Source: Paracentrotus lividus (lineage: Eukaryota; Echinodermata; Echinoidea; Camarodonta; Echinidae). Taken from it: 64,000 nt of DNA. This document shows, piece after piece, positions 12,546 to 26,083 of the stretch. The notes under the pieces are model-generated. The model saw only the letters and a program-made list of their open reading frames with translations. It did not search any database and was not told the origin of the DNA. Every line of letters begins with the position of its first letter. Position 1 is the first letter of the stretch. The stretch lies in contig CALNVZ010003433.1 of assembly GCA_940671915.1 (NCBI GenBank), forward strand, positions 26,882,139 through 26,946,138, given 5' to 3'. The translations under genes were made by a program, and so were the position numbers.

Positions 12546-13233
12546 ATGAACTTGTTAATTTTTTCCACAACGGAGACAGTATCAACGTATGCCAATTAAG
12601 ATTTCTAATATATGACTGCATCTCATTATTATCAATAGCTAAGCTTTGGATATTCAAGCATACAATCAAGTCAAAAATGACAACCAATAGTGTAACGTCA
12701 GTTACCATGACCTAGTTGTAACGTCAGTTACCATGATGCCATTATCGTTTCATAGAAACAATTATAATTGGCTCATGTATGCATCTGAACTAATTACCAC
12801 TGCTTAAACTAACCATCTAGCAATAAAAAAGACTGCCAGTGCCTAATGGTAACTGCTTTTTTTAATGATTTAGAGTTTTGGAAAAGCCTTGCAGTTGTAC
12901 ATGTACATGTAAAGCCCCCAAAATCTTTAGATTTTCAGTTATTATCTATTGGGCTTGATCAAGTTTCCCATTGCTTATATTTCTCATTTTTCAGATGTTA
13001 TGATAAATCTACATGAAAATTAATTAGTTGTATTTTAATTGTAAATAAATGAAGGAAAAAAAAAAGAAAGAAAGAAATCATAGATCCAAAGCTTCCAATG
13101 TCGTGCATCTGCTTAGATGTAAGATACATGTATTTGTCTGGCAGAACAAAGCAACAAACAACACTTTATTTTAAAAGGATTGTCATTTTGATGCAGACGA
13201 AGCAGTAATTTTCGAGTAAATTTCATTAATTAA
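12546..13233. other. Unique AT-rich sequence without a gene
   Basis: Clean sequence between the end of the duplicated block and the assembly gap. I see no exon with both splice sites and no repeat structure beyond short A runs and a TACATGTACATGTA palindrome near 12,897. The string GTAACGTCAGTTACCATGA occurs twice near 12,690-12,737. Confidence 0.6.
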
Positions 13234-13258
13234 NNNNNNNNNNNNNNNNNNNNNNNNN
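13234..13258. other. Assembly gap (25 N)
   Basis: Exactly 25 N. A fixed 25-N gap is what some long-read gap-filling tools leave where a gap is overfilled, which fits the noisy duplicated sequence that follows. The link to a particular tool is my inference. Confidence 0.99.
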
Positions 13259-14740
13259 GGGTAGCCGAATGGACCTTAAACTAAGGCGGCGCCAAATTGA
13301 CCTCAACATAGGTGGACGTCAATCGACCTTAAAATTAGGCGGGGCCAAATGAGCTTAATGTGGGGCAGAAATGACCGAAACTTAGGCTGGGGCCTAAATC
13401 GCCTTATTGATTTATGGGAGCCCAATAATCGACATTAATTTCAGGTGGGCGGCCATATCGCAGTAAACTAAGGGGCGGCCAAATTGACTTAACTAGCGGC
13501 GCCAAAATCGCACTTAAATATTAGCAGCAATTGAATTAATATTTAGGGGGCGCAAATTCGAAGTAACTAAGGGGCGCCAAATGGAACGTTAAACTATAGG
13601 GGCGCATATCGACTTAATTTAGGGGGGGGCGAAATGTCATACATATATCGTATCCATAATTGACCTTAAACTTAGGGCGCCAAATCGACCTAAATTTAGG
13701 GCGCCAAATCAACAGTAACAAGGGGGCAAATTGACGCTTAAACTTTATAGGGCGCCAAATCGACCTTAAATTAGCGGCGGCCAAATCAGTCATATAATTT
13801 AAGGGCGCCCAAATCGATCAGTAATACTGAGGGGGCAAATTGACGTTAAACTTAGGGGCGCCCAAGATCGATCTTTACATTTAGTGCGTCCAAATGCGAC
13901 GGTAAACTATAAAGGTGCCAAATTGACCTAAATTAGGAGGCGCCAATATAGACCTTAAATTAGTATGGGCGCCAAATCGAACCTTAAATGTAGGGGCGCC
14001 AAAATCGATCATTTAAACTGACGGAAAGGAGCCAACTCTGAGCTTAAACGTAGGGGCGCCCAAATTGACCCGAACACTAGATGCGCGGGGGGGAGCCAAA
14101 TTGACCTGAAGCTGGGGCGCCTAATTAGATATTAAACTTAGGGGCGTGGAGATTAGGAGACCGCTCCAAAATTGAAAACACGGGAAACCAACTTGAGCTT
14201 AAACGTAGCGGGCGCCAAATGACAGTAAATAGCAACGCCAATAAACTTAGGGCGCCCGAATGGACCTTAAATAAGGGGTCGCCAAATTGACCTTAACATA
14301 GGTGGGACGTCAAATCGACCCTTAAAATTAGGGGGGGGACCAAATGAGCTTAATGTGGGGGCGACAAAAATTGCCCGAAAGCTTAGGTGGAGCGCCAAAT
14401 CGACCGTTAGATTTATTGAGGGGCGCAATATCGACGTTATAACTAGAGGAGGCAGCAAACATCGACTCTAATATTAGAGAGGCTGCCAACGAACTTCAAG
14501 ACCTAGAGGGGCGCTGAATTGACCTGAGACTTAGGGCGCTGATTTAACCTGAAGTATAGGGGGTGCCAAATCGATCTTAAATAAAAAGAGCCAGATATGA
14601 GCTATATGATAGGGGCGGCCGAATTGACCTGAGAGACTTTAGGGGGTGCCAAATTATCTTAAACTTAGTGGCGTCCAACTATATCCTAAACTTAGAGAGG
14701 GGTGCCGATTACGTGAAACTAAACGGGCCCCGAACAAAAC
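13259..14740. repeat. Satellite of about 30-35 bp units (GCGCCAAATTGACCTTAAACTTAGG type)
   Basis: Around 45 imperfect units each contain a GGGGCGCC core, AAATTGACC or AAATCGACC, and TTAAACTTA. Unit length drifts because of frequent single-base indels, consistent with raw long-read sequence. A cleaner array of the same family is at 61,600-62,010, and stray units occur at 15,710-15,800 and 16,137-16,235. Confidence 0.85.
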
Positions 14741-16560
14741 ACGCAAAAAAAACCCCAGAAGGGGTCTTTAAAACTTGTCTCTATGTAGAAATGCAAAATT
14801 TAAAATTCCATGCCTCCTGGTTTGTATATACATAGAAAATTTCGCTCGCGCTTCGCGCTGCATCATCTTTTCCCCATATGATTTATAAGCATGTGTCCGG
14901 AACGCGTAAATGTCGTTTTCTAATCATTTCGAATGCATCAATATTTCCGTTCCTATTTCCGCACACTGCCTATGTTTTCCTTCTTTTACAGAATTTACAT
15001 TATGGATTCTAATAGGTCAAAACTTTCAATTTAGTGTTTTACTTATATATAATATTTTTTTAATTAAAAAAAAAAAATTTTATATTATTATATTTGTTTT
15101 TGATTTCTTATTATCAATTTATGCGTTCAAACTACTACGCGCAAATTAGCTTAAACACTACTCCAATAGATACTCTGAAAGACTTAATGCATATAAGTAT
15201 ATAATAATAAATAAAGGTCGTAAAACCATTGACGCTTATTCAGAATTTATAGGGCCCTAAATGATAGAAATAAGGCCAAACGATAATTAAGGCAAAATAT
15301 CTAAATTAAGGTTATAGATGACAAAATTTAAAATTCATGAGCTTATCGGCGCCAAGTATGACAGCAAGATATGCATGAATAAGATAGTGTCAAAGCCATG
15401 TAGTACCTTTAAGCCCAAATGCTAAATAACTGCCCCATTATACTAAGTAAGCACATAGGTTATTAAACATTATGTGTTCTGAAGGAACGGTTTCATTCAT
15501 GAACGGTCTGTTTCCTAATCATTTGTCAAAATTTTCCGCTTCGCCTTCTGTCCATCTCCCTAGATCACCTGAGCAATGTCCTGTTCAATCTTTGACAAAT
15601 CGTCTCGATCCCTCTATTGTCCAATTTACATTATGGATCTTAACCTCAAAACATTTCATTTATTTGTATTTCACGTTACATTCATTTTTGCATTTCAAAG
15701 TCGACTAATCCTTAGGGGGCGCGCACAATTGAGCTTAAACGTAGTGGGCGTCAAATTGACCTAGACTTAGGGATGGCCACGATTTATCTTAAACTTAGGG
15801 GCAACACTGGTATTGAAATATGTCCTGTCTAAATTTTAAATCCTCACTGGTCTGTTATATACATAGCAAATTTGGGCTCGTTGCGCACGCGCTCGCATCA
15901 TTCTTTCTTTCTCATATGAGTTATTACTGTGTTCCTTGAGGAACGGCATGCATGCCATGCCTTTCTCAATCATTCAAAAAGACATCAAAATTCCGCTCGT
16001 CGCCTGTGTTTTTCCTCTGACCATAATTTACATTATAGGTTATCTAATCACTCAAGACATTTAAATTTATTTGATACACGGTACATTTATTTTTGCATTT
16101 TCCAGGAGCAATCAAATCACCTAAATCGTACATGCATGGGCGCCAATTCAAACCAACATTTAGGGGGCGCCAAATGATAGTTGGCTCCAAATTGAGCTTA
16201 AACTTAGGGGGCCAAATTTATCTTAAAACTTAGGCAGGGAAGCAGAAGGATAGATAAGCGCTAGATAGATGATGATACCGATAGATATTCATGTTCTTTC
16301 ATAATCATGTAAAATTACTGGCAACATACGGTCTTATATACGGAGGCGAAATTGATCCTACACTTCAGGTCTTCTATTACATGCGATGGAGCGCATAAAT
16401 TTTATCGCTCGCGCTTCGCGCTTGCACATTTTCCAAAGAATTACATTGTGCTCCTAGGAAATGCAAAATGTCGACATCTTTCAGAGATCATTCCGAAACA
16501 GTCAAAATTTCGCTCCGCGATTCACTGCTCCCTATTTTTTTTTCTTTAACCAGATTATTG
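14741..16560. repeat. Complex repeat modules with CGCTCGCGCTTCGCGC core
   Basis: A module recurs about four times (near 14,810, 15,475, 15,840 and 16,365). Shared parts are TATACATAG then AAATTTCGCTCGCGCTTCGCGC, CATATGA, a GGAACG word, TTTCTAATCATT, and ATTTACATTATGGAT. Satellite units of the preceding array are interspersed. GC-rich palindromic cores like this are common in invertebrate DNA transposon termini. No transposase reading frame is visible, and the sequence is indel-rich. Confidence 0.6.
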
Positions 16561-17280
16561 AGGATTTCTGGAACATACAAACATCATAATAACATGTTTA
16601 ACTCCAATTTACTATGGATGGACAAATTCACATGATTGTTATATGGCTTGCTTTCAATACGTTTGATGGACAAATTACAAGCTAACCGATCATATGATTC
16701 TTGTGATAGCGCTAAACAAATAATTTACTCCTAATTGCTAGAATTCTTTGCTTTCTGATCAGTAAATGTAGAGGGAAAAAATCTGATCGCGCTTCGCGTC
16801 GTATTTTAGATCTATTCGTATTTTCATCTTAAACGGTAACCTGCATACCTAGAAGTTGCTATTCAAATGAACTCACCATTGGCAAGAATAAAACAAAAAA
16901 AAAAAAAAAAAAAACAGCCCTTCAAATTAAATTATTAATCCAAAATCTTCACATACATTTAAGCCGTAGGCCTATTGTTTGCCTGGCGGGGGGGGGAGGG
17001 GGAGAGGGAGGGGGCCCATATTTGAAAGTACACAGGGGCGCCAAAATCACGTCGCGGCCCCTGATACCGCCTGAATGACGTCACAAGAATAACAGATTGT
17101 CGTTCAAACCTTCATTATGTTTCTCCTTCTTAAAAAAAAAACAAAACAAAAACAAAAACAAAATTCTAATTGGCTAATGAACCTGGTCACCGGAATCGAA
17201 TCGCCCGCCTTGCCTTAACGATGATAGCTATATATAGCATTTATACTCGGATCCCAACGTGCTTCTTCTTTACATGCGTG
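16561..17280. other. Gene-free AT-rich sequence
   Basis: Contains one more CGCGCTTCGCGTC core near 16,787, an A20-class run near 16,895, a G-rich stretch near 16,987 and (CAAAA)n near 17,140. No exon is recognisable. Confidence 0.6.
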
Positions 17281-17460
17281 GGGTCATGAACTTTTTCTTC
17301 AAAGAAACGTAGAGAAAAGCATGAGGAGAGGGAGAGGGACGCAGGGAGAGGGAGAGAGAGAGAGAGGAGAGAGAGGGAAGACGAGAGAAGAGAGAGAGAG
17401 CGGGGAGAGAAGGAGAGAGAGAGATTAAAGAGAGAAAAAAAATCAAAAGCAAACGGAGAA
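17281..17460. repeat. (GA)n-rich microsatellite
   Basis: Purine-only GAGAGGGAGAG tract on the + strand. The reading frames across it on the minus strand translate to Ser/Leu runs and are not genes. Confidence 0.9.
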
Positions 17461-17714
17461 TAAAGCATTTTGAATACATGGCAGATTAGATGGCATGAAC
17501 ATAGAAACAAAGAATACAGTCAATAAAAATCTGCGAAAAAAAACTTTAATGAAACAGTTATTATAAAGTGATGAGCATTTAAAATGTTTTGGATTCTCTC
17601 ATGCTATGGAGATCCTCACCGTGACAATGAGACCAATTTCATATAATCATTATCACATATCTCTGATTACCATACGAATTATTTTATAGCGTCGATCATT
17701 ATAGCCCTACTAGT

Positions 17715-17895
17715 ACAGTGCGCCCAAAAGAACATATACTTTGGACCAGCTACATATAAATATATTTTTTCCCTGGGGAAAAAAAAGGTTAGATGGTACT
17801 GTATATAAAGCTCATATGCTTCAACTATCATTATGAACAAAAACAAATTACTGAAAATAACTCATTCTCCAGTGAGCATGCCACTTTTATGAAAG
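17715..17895 (-). repeat. Inverted copy of the 4,981 repeat (5' part)
   Basis: The reverse complement starts GCATGCTCACTGGAGAATG and follows 4,975-5,130 through CATAATGATAGTTGA, ATGAGCTTTATATACA and GTTCTTTTGGGCGCACTGTA. Extra bases (for example GTACC) show it is a separate older copy, not the assembly duplicate. Confidence 0.7.
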
Positions 17896-20568
17896 CACCA
17901 AAAATAGCCTACGCATGATGTCCGCTGTTCATTTACCACCTGCGATGGCATGCAAGAAGCATTGGCGCGGATCCCGGGGGACGGGGGACGTGTCCCCCCC
18001 CCCATCTCAATTTTTTTTCTTGGGGGGATCGTACCCCCCCCCTCGATTTTTAAAGCTAACATATTTATTTTAAGTGACTTAGCTTGTATAGCGAATAAAG
18101 CGCTAAAATGTATGTCAATACAATGCTAAATGTTATATAAGGCAACATTTCGCTCGCCGCTTTCGCGCTCTTAAATATTTTCATTGTTTTTGCATAACGC
18201 TGCGAAGTATGCGAATTTTAGTGCATTATTTTTTACTTGTCGGGTTGTTTCCGTCCCCCCACCCCCCCAGTCTTATACATGATATCGCACGCGCTGTTGC
18301 ACAGAAGGATTAAAAGGAAATAATTGGAATGAGATACAACTACAGAGTGTAAGACTGGAAAAAGATTATTAAAAGTCAGAAATGAACAATAGTTATGCAA
18401 AATGTAGTTTTCACCGTTTTCAGAGTTTTTGTTTTTCATATGCAATGATTTTTGCTCTGACTCAGTTTATTTTTTGTCTGTTGTTAGCCGATTTATTCCC
18501 ATTATTAACTGAATCCTTCTTGGCATCGCCATACCCAGGGGATAAGTGAATAGCGAATTTGCGCATGCCGTTTTTTATGTCTTCTAAAGTGGGCATTGCT
18601 GCACTGAAGAATGCGTTATTTCGGAATGTTTGTGTGCCCTATAAGTGATAGTTGAGGATATGAGCTTATATAAGCATCTTAAACTTTCCGCAAGAAATCA
18701 TTTAATTTTTGGTACCTTGTTCAAAGTGTTATAGTTCGTTTTTGGCGCCACTGTTAGAAAGCTATGTTTTATCACAGTTTATAATAGCGGAAACGTCTCT
18801 CTAACATGTTTGATAATTATATTTTTTTATCAACAGAATGTGATAACTTTAATTGACACAATAATGACTTTGAGATATGAGCAATAAATAACGTACTAAT
18901 GAGACATAGACGTCCTTTTATTAATCCAGTGGCAATATTTGCAATTCTCGAACTGAAGTGTTGTCATAAATAAAAGCTCTTTTTTTTTTTAAATAGAATT
19001 TAATTTCGTATCTCATTTCCAGTAGCTTTTGACACTTCCTAAAAGTGAGTTCTCCATTAAAAAAATTTTAAAAAATGGAAGTATTCATATAAAAATGGCA
19101 GTTAAATCTTTTTGTTCCCTGAATTTGTTTTATTTATAAACAAAATGTTTTCGTTTATTTTAATTGGCTAAGTTGCGGATCCACAGCAACAAAAAAAAAA
19201 AAAAACTATTTGGGGCAAAGTCGTCACCAGGCGAGATCGTTAGAGCCCCTGTTGTGAAAATTTATTATCAATTTTGTCATAATATGCCGATCACAGCTCT
19301 AAAATATCAATTTTGTATCATTTTGCGAGTGGTGAAAGCAGGGAGAGGGGCTCAGGGGACGCGCCCTCTTTAATTTGCAAACCATTCATTGACTGACACT
19401 CATAAAATCTGAAATCTACAAACGACATTACCTGTTAAAAACCTATAATAAGACTTTTTTTTTCACTTGAAAAGTCTTAAATTTTGTTAACGTTATTGAA
19501 GTTTTAAGTACATTATAGTAGGGCTCATTTCATCTATACGAAACCCTTAATAAGTGCAAATGTTTACATGATGTACCCAGTAATTATTATAGGTATTGCT
19601 CATGAAGAACTCGCGTTTTTTCGAAATTTGTTGTCCATAATGATAAGTTGAGGATATGGACTTTATATACATCTAGAATCTTTTCCCCCCCAAAAAAAAA
19701 ATCATTTTTAATTTCGGTAGCCTTGTCAAAAGTGTATATTCTTTTTGGACGCCAACTGTAGAAAAGCTATGTTTATATTCACAGTTAAATACGGATAAAC
19801 GTTCTTCTAGCATTGTTTGAATATTTTTTTTAACATCACAATTGTGATAACTTATTGACACAATAATGACTTGAATATGAGCAATAAAACATTATTATGA
19901 TGACATTGACTGCCTTTTATTAATCAGCTGGCAATTTTGCACATTCTAGACATGAAGTGTTGTAAATGAAAGTTTTTTTTTTAAATAGAAGTTTTAATGT
20001 TCGAAACTCGATTCCGTAGTCTTATGACATCCTAAATGTGAGTTCTCAATTAAAAATTTAAAAAATGAAGTATTCCATATAGTAATGGCTACTGTCAATC
20101 TTTATCGTTTCCCGATGATTGTTTTATAAACGAAAAAGATGTTAAATCGTTACTAGAGTTGAAATTAAAAAAAAAAAAAAAAATGACTGTGATATGATCA
20201 AAATAGTGGCAAATTAATAAATGCTAATTTAACTGATATACACGTCCTTGATAGGCCGCTAGAATAAAATGTTCCCAAAAGATCAGCCTCCTAAATTATT
20301 GCGTCACAAAAGGGACTGAGTCCATTAAATACAAAATATTGCGCAAACGTATTTAAAAGAATCAATCAAAACAAACCATAAATCAATAGATGGATCAATT
20401 ATATAGTTGACCATCAAAATTCCAAACTGATTAACTCATTGTAGTGATGCTATGAAATTTTGAAATTGTTATTGTTTTGTTTGTTTTTTCTTTTCAAAAC
20501 TGCAATCAGTGATATTGCTCTCATAAAAGCAATTCGGCCTGTGCTGGAATAATATAACCTATTTTTAA

Positions 20569-21034
20569 AGAAGTTCACCCTGGAATTTTGGTCTTAAAAA
20601 ATGAAGAAAAAAAATAAAAAATATTAGTGAAAGTTTGAAGAAAATCGACCAAAAAAATAGCGAAGTTATGATATTTAAAGTTTTGATTCTGTGACGTCAC
20701 GTGCGAGCAGCTCTCCATGTTGTGTATGTAAATTCCATAAATTGGTCTTTTGTCATGGTTCTGATGAAGGAATGGGTCAATTTTAAACGATGTATATGAA
20801 CATAGTTTGATGGTATATCGACCGCACAGGTATAATTATATTTCTCACGAAAAAAAAGACATTTTACTGGAATTTACATACTAATAACACAGAGATCTGC
20901 TAGCATGTGACGTCACAGAATCAAATTAAATATTCATAACTTCATCTTTTTGGTCGATTTTCCCCAAACCTTTCACTCATATTTTTCTTTTATTTTCTGC
21001 ATTTTAAAAATAATAAAATTTCCAGGGTGAACAC
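20569..21034. mobile_element. TTAA-type MITE, noisy copy
   Basis: Corresponds to 6,959-7,449 within the duplicated block. The AAGTTCACCCTGG and CCAGGGTGAAC arms and the inner TGACGTCACGTGCGAGCAGC are retained, with scattered deletions. Confidence 0.75.
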
Positions 21035-24000
21035 AGAAAAGATATCATGCCTACTATCTGACTATGTCATATTTGAGGAGAGAACAATCCAATAATTTTC
21101 TTTGAAACTAGGTTTTTGGTTTCCTTTGCGTTGCCCGCAAAAAAAGAAGCGGAAAAGCTGGTAGGCCATGAGGCTTGTTATAGAATTACACACAGCTAAA
21201 AATCACATAGTAATCAATTATTAATCACTTATTAATCTTAATTTCTCTTTTTTTTCTCTCTTACTTGAGGCTATATTGAGTTTTTAGGGGGGGGGGCGTA
21301 GCCTAGACATTTGGTCAGGAGAGCAAGACGGTACAGGTCATTGCATTATCGTAGCCGCCGCCCCCCTCCCCCCCCCACCCCCTTTCTTCATCAAGATCTT
21401 AATTGCAGATGATTAACCTATTTAATGCATTGTAATTTCTATCTTCCTGGAAATTTACTAGTTCGCCGACTGGAATTTTCATCCAATTCAACGAGCATCA
21501 TTTCCGATTTACTAAGTATAGATTTTACACCAGCTCCCGATGCCGATGTGCCTTTATTTTGGTTAGACCCCTATGAGAAGCCTTAATCTGCTATTGGTAA
21601 CTATTGTGCATCCACCGCTTCATCTTTAACTCTTTCAAACTTCCGCTTAGATTGCACAATGAGAACGACTGAAGTAAGCATTTATATTTTACCATTTAAA
21701 GCACAGTTAAAACAATAATATAGTTAAGTGTTGAATAGTATTGATATAAATCATATTAACATACATTACATATTAATTCTCATAATTTTTTTTAACTTTG
21801 TTATTTTTACCTCATGATTATATTTGCAGTATCCAAAAATATTATTAGACGGCGATTTTCTTTATATTCTGCTAAAATTAATTGCAGCAACGTCAGTTTG
21901 TTCTGAACCACTCAACGCGGAACAAGTCCGAATCCACAGGTTGTGTGGTGTGTGGATATTTATCGACTTCTAACTTTCCGTGTGTGTTATCAGGCCGCGG
22001 AACAAGGTTCATTTCCTACTCTTAGTTTCGCCTAAAAAAAGGAGGAAAATTGATGCATCTCCACTTATTGGTCTTATAGGAATTATCGTGTCGTAACTCT
22101 GTCAGATCAGAGGCCGCTGTTTATCACCTGAGCAGGTAGTTAACGTTATTCTTGATTTCATACGTTCTTGCTTATCTTTATTTTTATTTCATTCTGTGAC
22201 AATGACGTTGTGTTTAATGCATTTGCGAGTGCACTAATTCAGCGCAGCCTGCAGACAGATTCTCAGCCAGAGGCGACGAGTCCACGACCATGCCTCAAGT
22301 GAGAATTTGTTTTAAAAATTGGAATGCCAGTGTATTGACCTTTTTTTTTCATCCATATTCATTTAGATATGTTACGTGCAGACATTCCATGTCATAAATT
22401 TCATATGTGTGTCGCATGTCGTAGCTGGGCACCCAAATTAAAGGCCAAACAAAAAGGTGGAGCCTGGCCTGGCCCTGGCTTTGGAGGATTTTATCACTGA
22501 AATTCTTGTGATAGGTACTGTCATCTGGCCGCAATTTTAATGGTTGGATAATACTCATTCACTTGAAGCGAATTCAATATTCTTTTAGAGCTCCAAATAC
22601 CAAATATGTTTGATTAGACTCTAGCTGCAATTGCAAGCAAGACAAATTTGAATGAGAATGGATGGTTTGACTGATGGATGCTCTAGGCCCTTGGCCTACG
22701 CTCGGCTAGATCTTATCAATTATGCTGGCAAATAACTTGAATTAATATCTTAACTCCCATTTAACCGTTAAGGGCACTTAATCTAACTTAATCTTCTTCT
22801 CTTCTTCTTCCTCTTCTATCCCCAGTGATGTGCATGTTATATCCTTAGGCGGTTTTTGTCAACATTTACAAGGTCTAGATCTCGATCTAATCTAAAAATA
22901 ATATAGGGTCTAGATCTAATCCAAATGAACTCTTATTACTTGTAGAGAAAAGTGGCCTATACAATTAAGGTTAAGTTTTTTTTACGATAGAGTTTTTAAA
23001 TTCAAAAACGAAGTGGAATACTTACCAACGTTTCCTTGCTGCATTGGTCCAAACATCTGGGTTCCTTGTTTGTAATATGGCATCCATTGATTATAAATCG
23101 TTTTTGGTGTAACGACACATGAGACAAATGATACAAGACGTATATACAGTACTATCACATAAGCCGAATACAGTAACATACATATCTAGTCAATCGAATG
23201 ATAACAGACTGAGTGATTGCATTAAATAGTGACTTTGGCAGATTTGATTATCTCAGATTCAGCTCTGGCTAGTGCAAGTATCAATTCGACTGACTGATTT
23301 TCGGGGGGTTTACCCCTATCACCGTTTGTTAGCTGAACTTGCTGGCGAAGCACTGTCTAATATGAGCCACAGATCAATCTACCGGAGTGGTCAGAAAAAA
23401 AAGTAACAACCTAGAAAATTGTTCATAAAAAGAAACCAGTTATAAGCCCCAAATTAATTACACATATTCTGAATAGTTACTTCTCCCGCGTTCTTCTGAC
23501 ACCATTTATGTAATGGTAGGATGGGGGGCGCGATGTCCGACACTTAACAAAAGAAGCCGTGCTGTTTTGTCTCAGGATTAAGCCAAAGAATATGTTGAAT
23601 GATTCTATCTTCAATCAATATTTGATGTGTAGAATATTTTCTATCACTTTGCTTCAAAAAAACTACTAAAAGATATGCTTGGTAAACCTTTCAATGCTGG
23701 TCAAATCGTCTTCGAAAAACAACCTGTCCGGACATCAGCAACTGTATAACATGTAGATTTTATCGTACGTATAAACAATGATGGGGGTAAAAAATCAAAA
23801 CAACAAAAGCTATAACAAATAACGCTAGTTCATCTGATTAGCAATAGCATAACTATTTTAACGAAAAGGTTTGCAGCCAAATTACTTTGCAAGGGTTGTT
23901 TCGCTTATCGACTACTTCTGTGTAACTAATAAGATGGATCTGTAGAGTCAAGCATGGAGCTAACCTCAAAGCAGAAAACCTGTCACTTAATTAAGCTATT

Positions 24001-24766
24001 AGGAGCTTTTAGTCTGTAAGTTTGACCATTTATTCTTTATATGTGTTCACAGTAGGATTACTTAATAAATCAACTCATTTGCACACAAATCTAGTCAAAA
24101 CAATTCCCGTGCCAAATTATTTGGCTAAAAATTTTCCTAAAAGAATTATATATGCTTTTTTTGTTTTTCTATGTGTTTTTTTTTCTCGAGCTCACAGGAA
24201 TTCCTGTTAGTACACTCATCTGGCTAGCAATATCATTTTGGTTATTGTTGTTTGTTTTTTACTGTATAATGAACCAGGACTATATAGCATCAGGTCACGC
24301 TTATCGTCATAAGTAACACAGTCATGGACAAAATTACGCAGGCTGCGAGTGTGGAAAATCAGAGAATTTTTTAATGAGGTGAGTTGTTTGTGTTTCTTTT
24401 GCTTTCTTGTGTTGTTTTTCATGGACCAGGTTTGTAATTATTTGTCTTTGTAATGTATATTGTTTTAAAAAAATGTTTTGACTTGCAGATTTCCCTTGGA
24501 ACTTAAATTTTTGAGGGTTGATGACACCCCTGTTTAAAAGAAAAAAAATCTACAGAAAAATGAAAGATTATAAGAAATTTTTTTTTAAAAAATATTTTCC
24601 AAAATAAACAGTGTCACCACAGAATGAAAAAGATGCCCCCCCCCCCCAAAGAGAACTTTGATAAAAAAAAAATTGGTAATATTCAACCCGGTGTGATGTT
24701 TGTATAACTGCACTGTACATGCTAGATGTAGCTACTCGTCAATGCAAGTTGTGCACTGAAACTAGG

Positions 24767-24963
24767 TACTGTTAACCAATATTTTCGCGTCCAGATATTT
24801 TCGCGATTTGACTAGGTTGGAAATTCGCAGAGCAAATTTCGCGATTTTTGGTGTGATTTCACTAACTATAAAAATCAGCTTGTATTGAAGTGGAATTTTC
24901 GCGAGACCAACTCTCGCGAAATTCGCGAGAAATAAGTCACCGCGAATAACCACTTATACAGTA
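24767..24963. mobile_element. TTCGCG-rich MITE, noisy copy
   Basis: Counterpart of 11,208-11,406 in the second block. TACTGT and TTATACAGTA ends and the TTCGCG interior are visible. Confidence 0.8.
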
Positions 24964-26083
24964 TCTGGTGGGATTTGTTATTTGTATGCACAGAGGTTTT
25001 GAGTGCCCAGTGGTATGAATCCATTGACTGGGTAAATGTACATGTAGCATGTCTAAAAGCGCACGTTTGTAATTTTCAACTAAAAAAAAAAAGCACTCGT
25101 ACATGGTAATTAATAATTTATTATTGCATTGAGAATACATGCAAAGGTTTTAATTATTAACCTGTTCACTTCAATCTTCCTTATCATTTTTTTGGTTTTT
25201 TTTTTGTTTTGGATGGATGTTCTTTGTTCATTTTCGGATAAATTATGCATCAAAACACATATGATTGAGTGGTTTTTCCATCTGGAGATATACAATTGTA
25301 CATTTGAAATCAAATTGGCTTTTTTGCACAGAAGGGTGTATTGTGCTTGACCTTTAAAAGGAATGACCTTTATAGAAAACCAGCTGTGATGAGTCATCCA
25401 CTATAGAAACACTGGTGCCTGGCTGCACATGCTCATGTAATGCACCCAATCCTAGTTCTTACATAATAGGCCGGGAAATTGACTAAGTTTTCACATAATT
25501 GAAAAAAAAAAAGTACATATTTTCAGAATGATATATATGTGGAGTTTTATTGACTACATACATGGTTATAACTTTAAACACTTGTATGATCGAAGGAAAT
25601 ATAGCATCGAGTATGTACCGACTCATTTACAATGTAGACTCTGTAGGTATCATGAACACTGGATGGGGAGATGCTGTTCATAGGTATTCTGGCCATCGAT
25701 CAATCTCATGCTACGTTTCCTTGTACAAATGTAGTGCCATGCCAGAGATTGAACCTGCACTTTTTGTATCACAAGTAGAGTGACAATTGTCGGCCTACAT
25801 GTAGCCGTTAGGTCTTAGGAGATTATGCTTAAAGCTGAGACATTAAGGCCTACACTGTTATGAATAAAGTACTGAGATCATGGTTCTAGGACCACTACCC
25901 CTGGCACATTTCCCCTCCCCCCGACAATACATTTTAGGCCTCATGTACCCCAAAGCAAAACTCATCCCAAAAATCGACTCAACTATAAATCCTAGCCCTA
26001 AGATATGGGGGTAGTTGTCAAGAGAAGTAATATGTCTAGATAGGACAATTATAAATGCAGGGTTGCAGAGGGGAAGAGCCGCA

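Larger units (their letters stand above)
18265..26083. repeat. Large duplicated block, indel-ridden copy
   Basis: Colinear with 4,640-12,545 from the CAGTC...ACATGA start near the C-run to GGGTTGCAG. Differences are mostly single-base insertions and losses at a rate typical of uncorrected single-molecule reads. Every landmark of the clean copy can be found in order. It should not be used for gene prediction. Confidence 0.85.

Noticed and set aside
17241..17510. Ser/Leu-rich open frames on the minus strand
   Set aside because: Translation of the (GA)n microsatellite.
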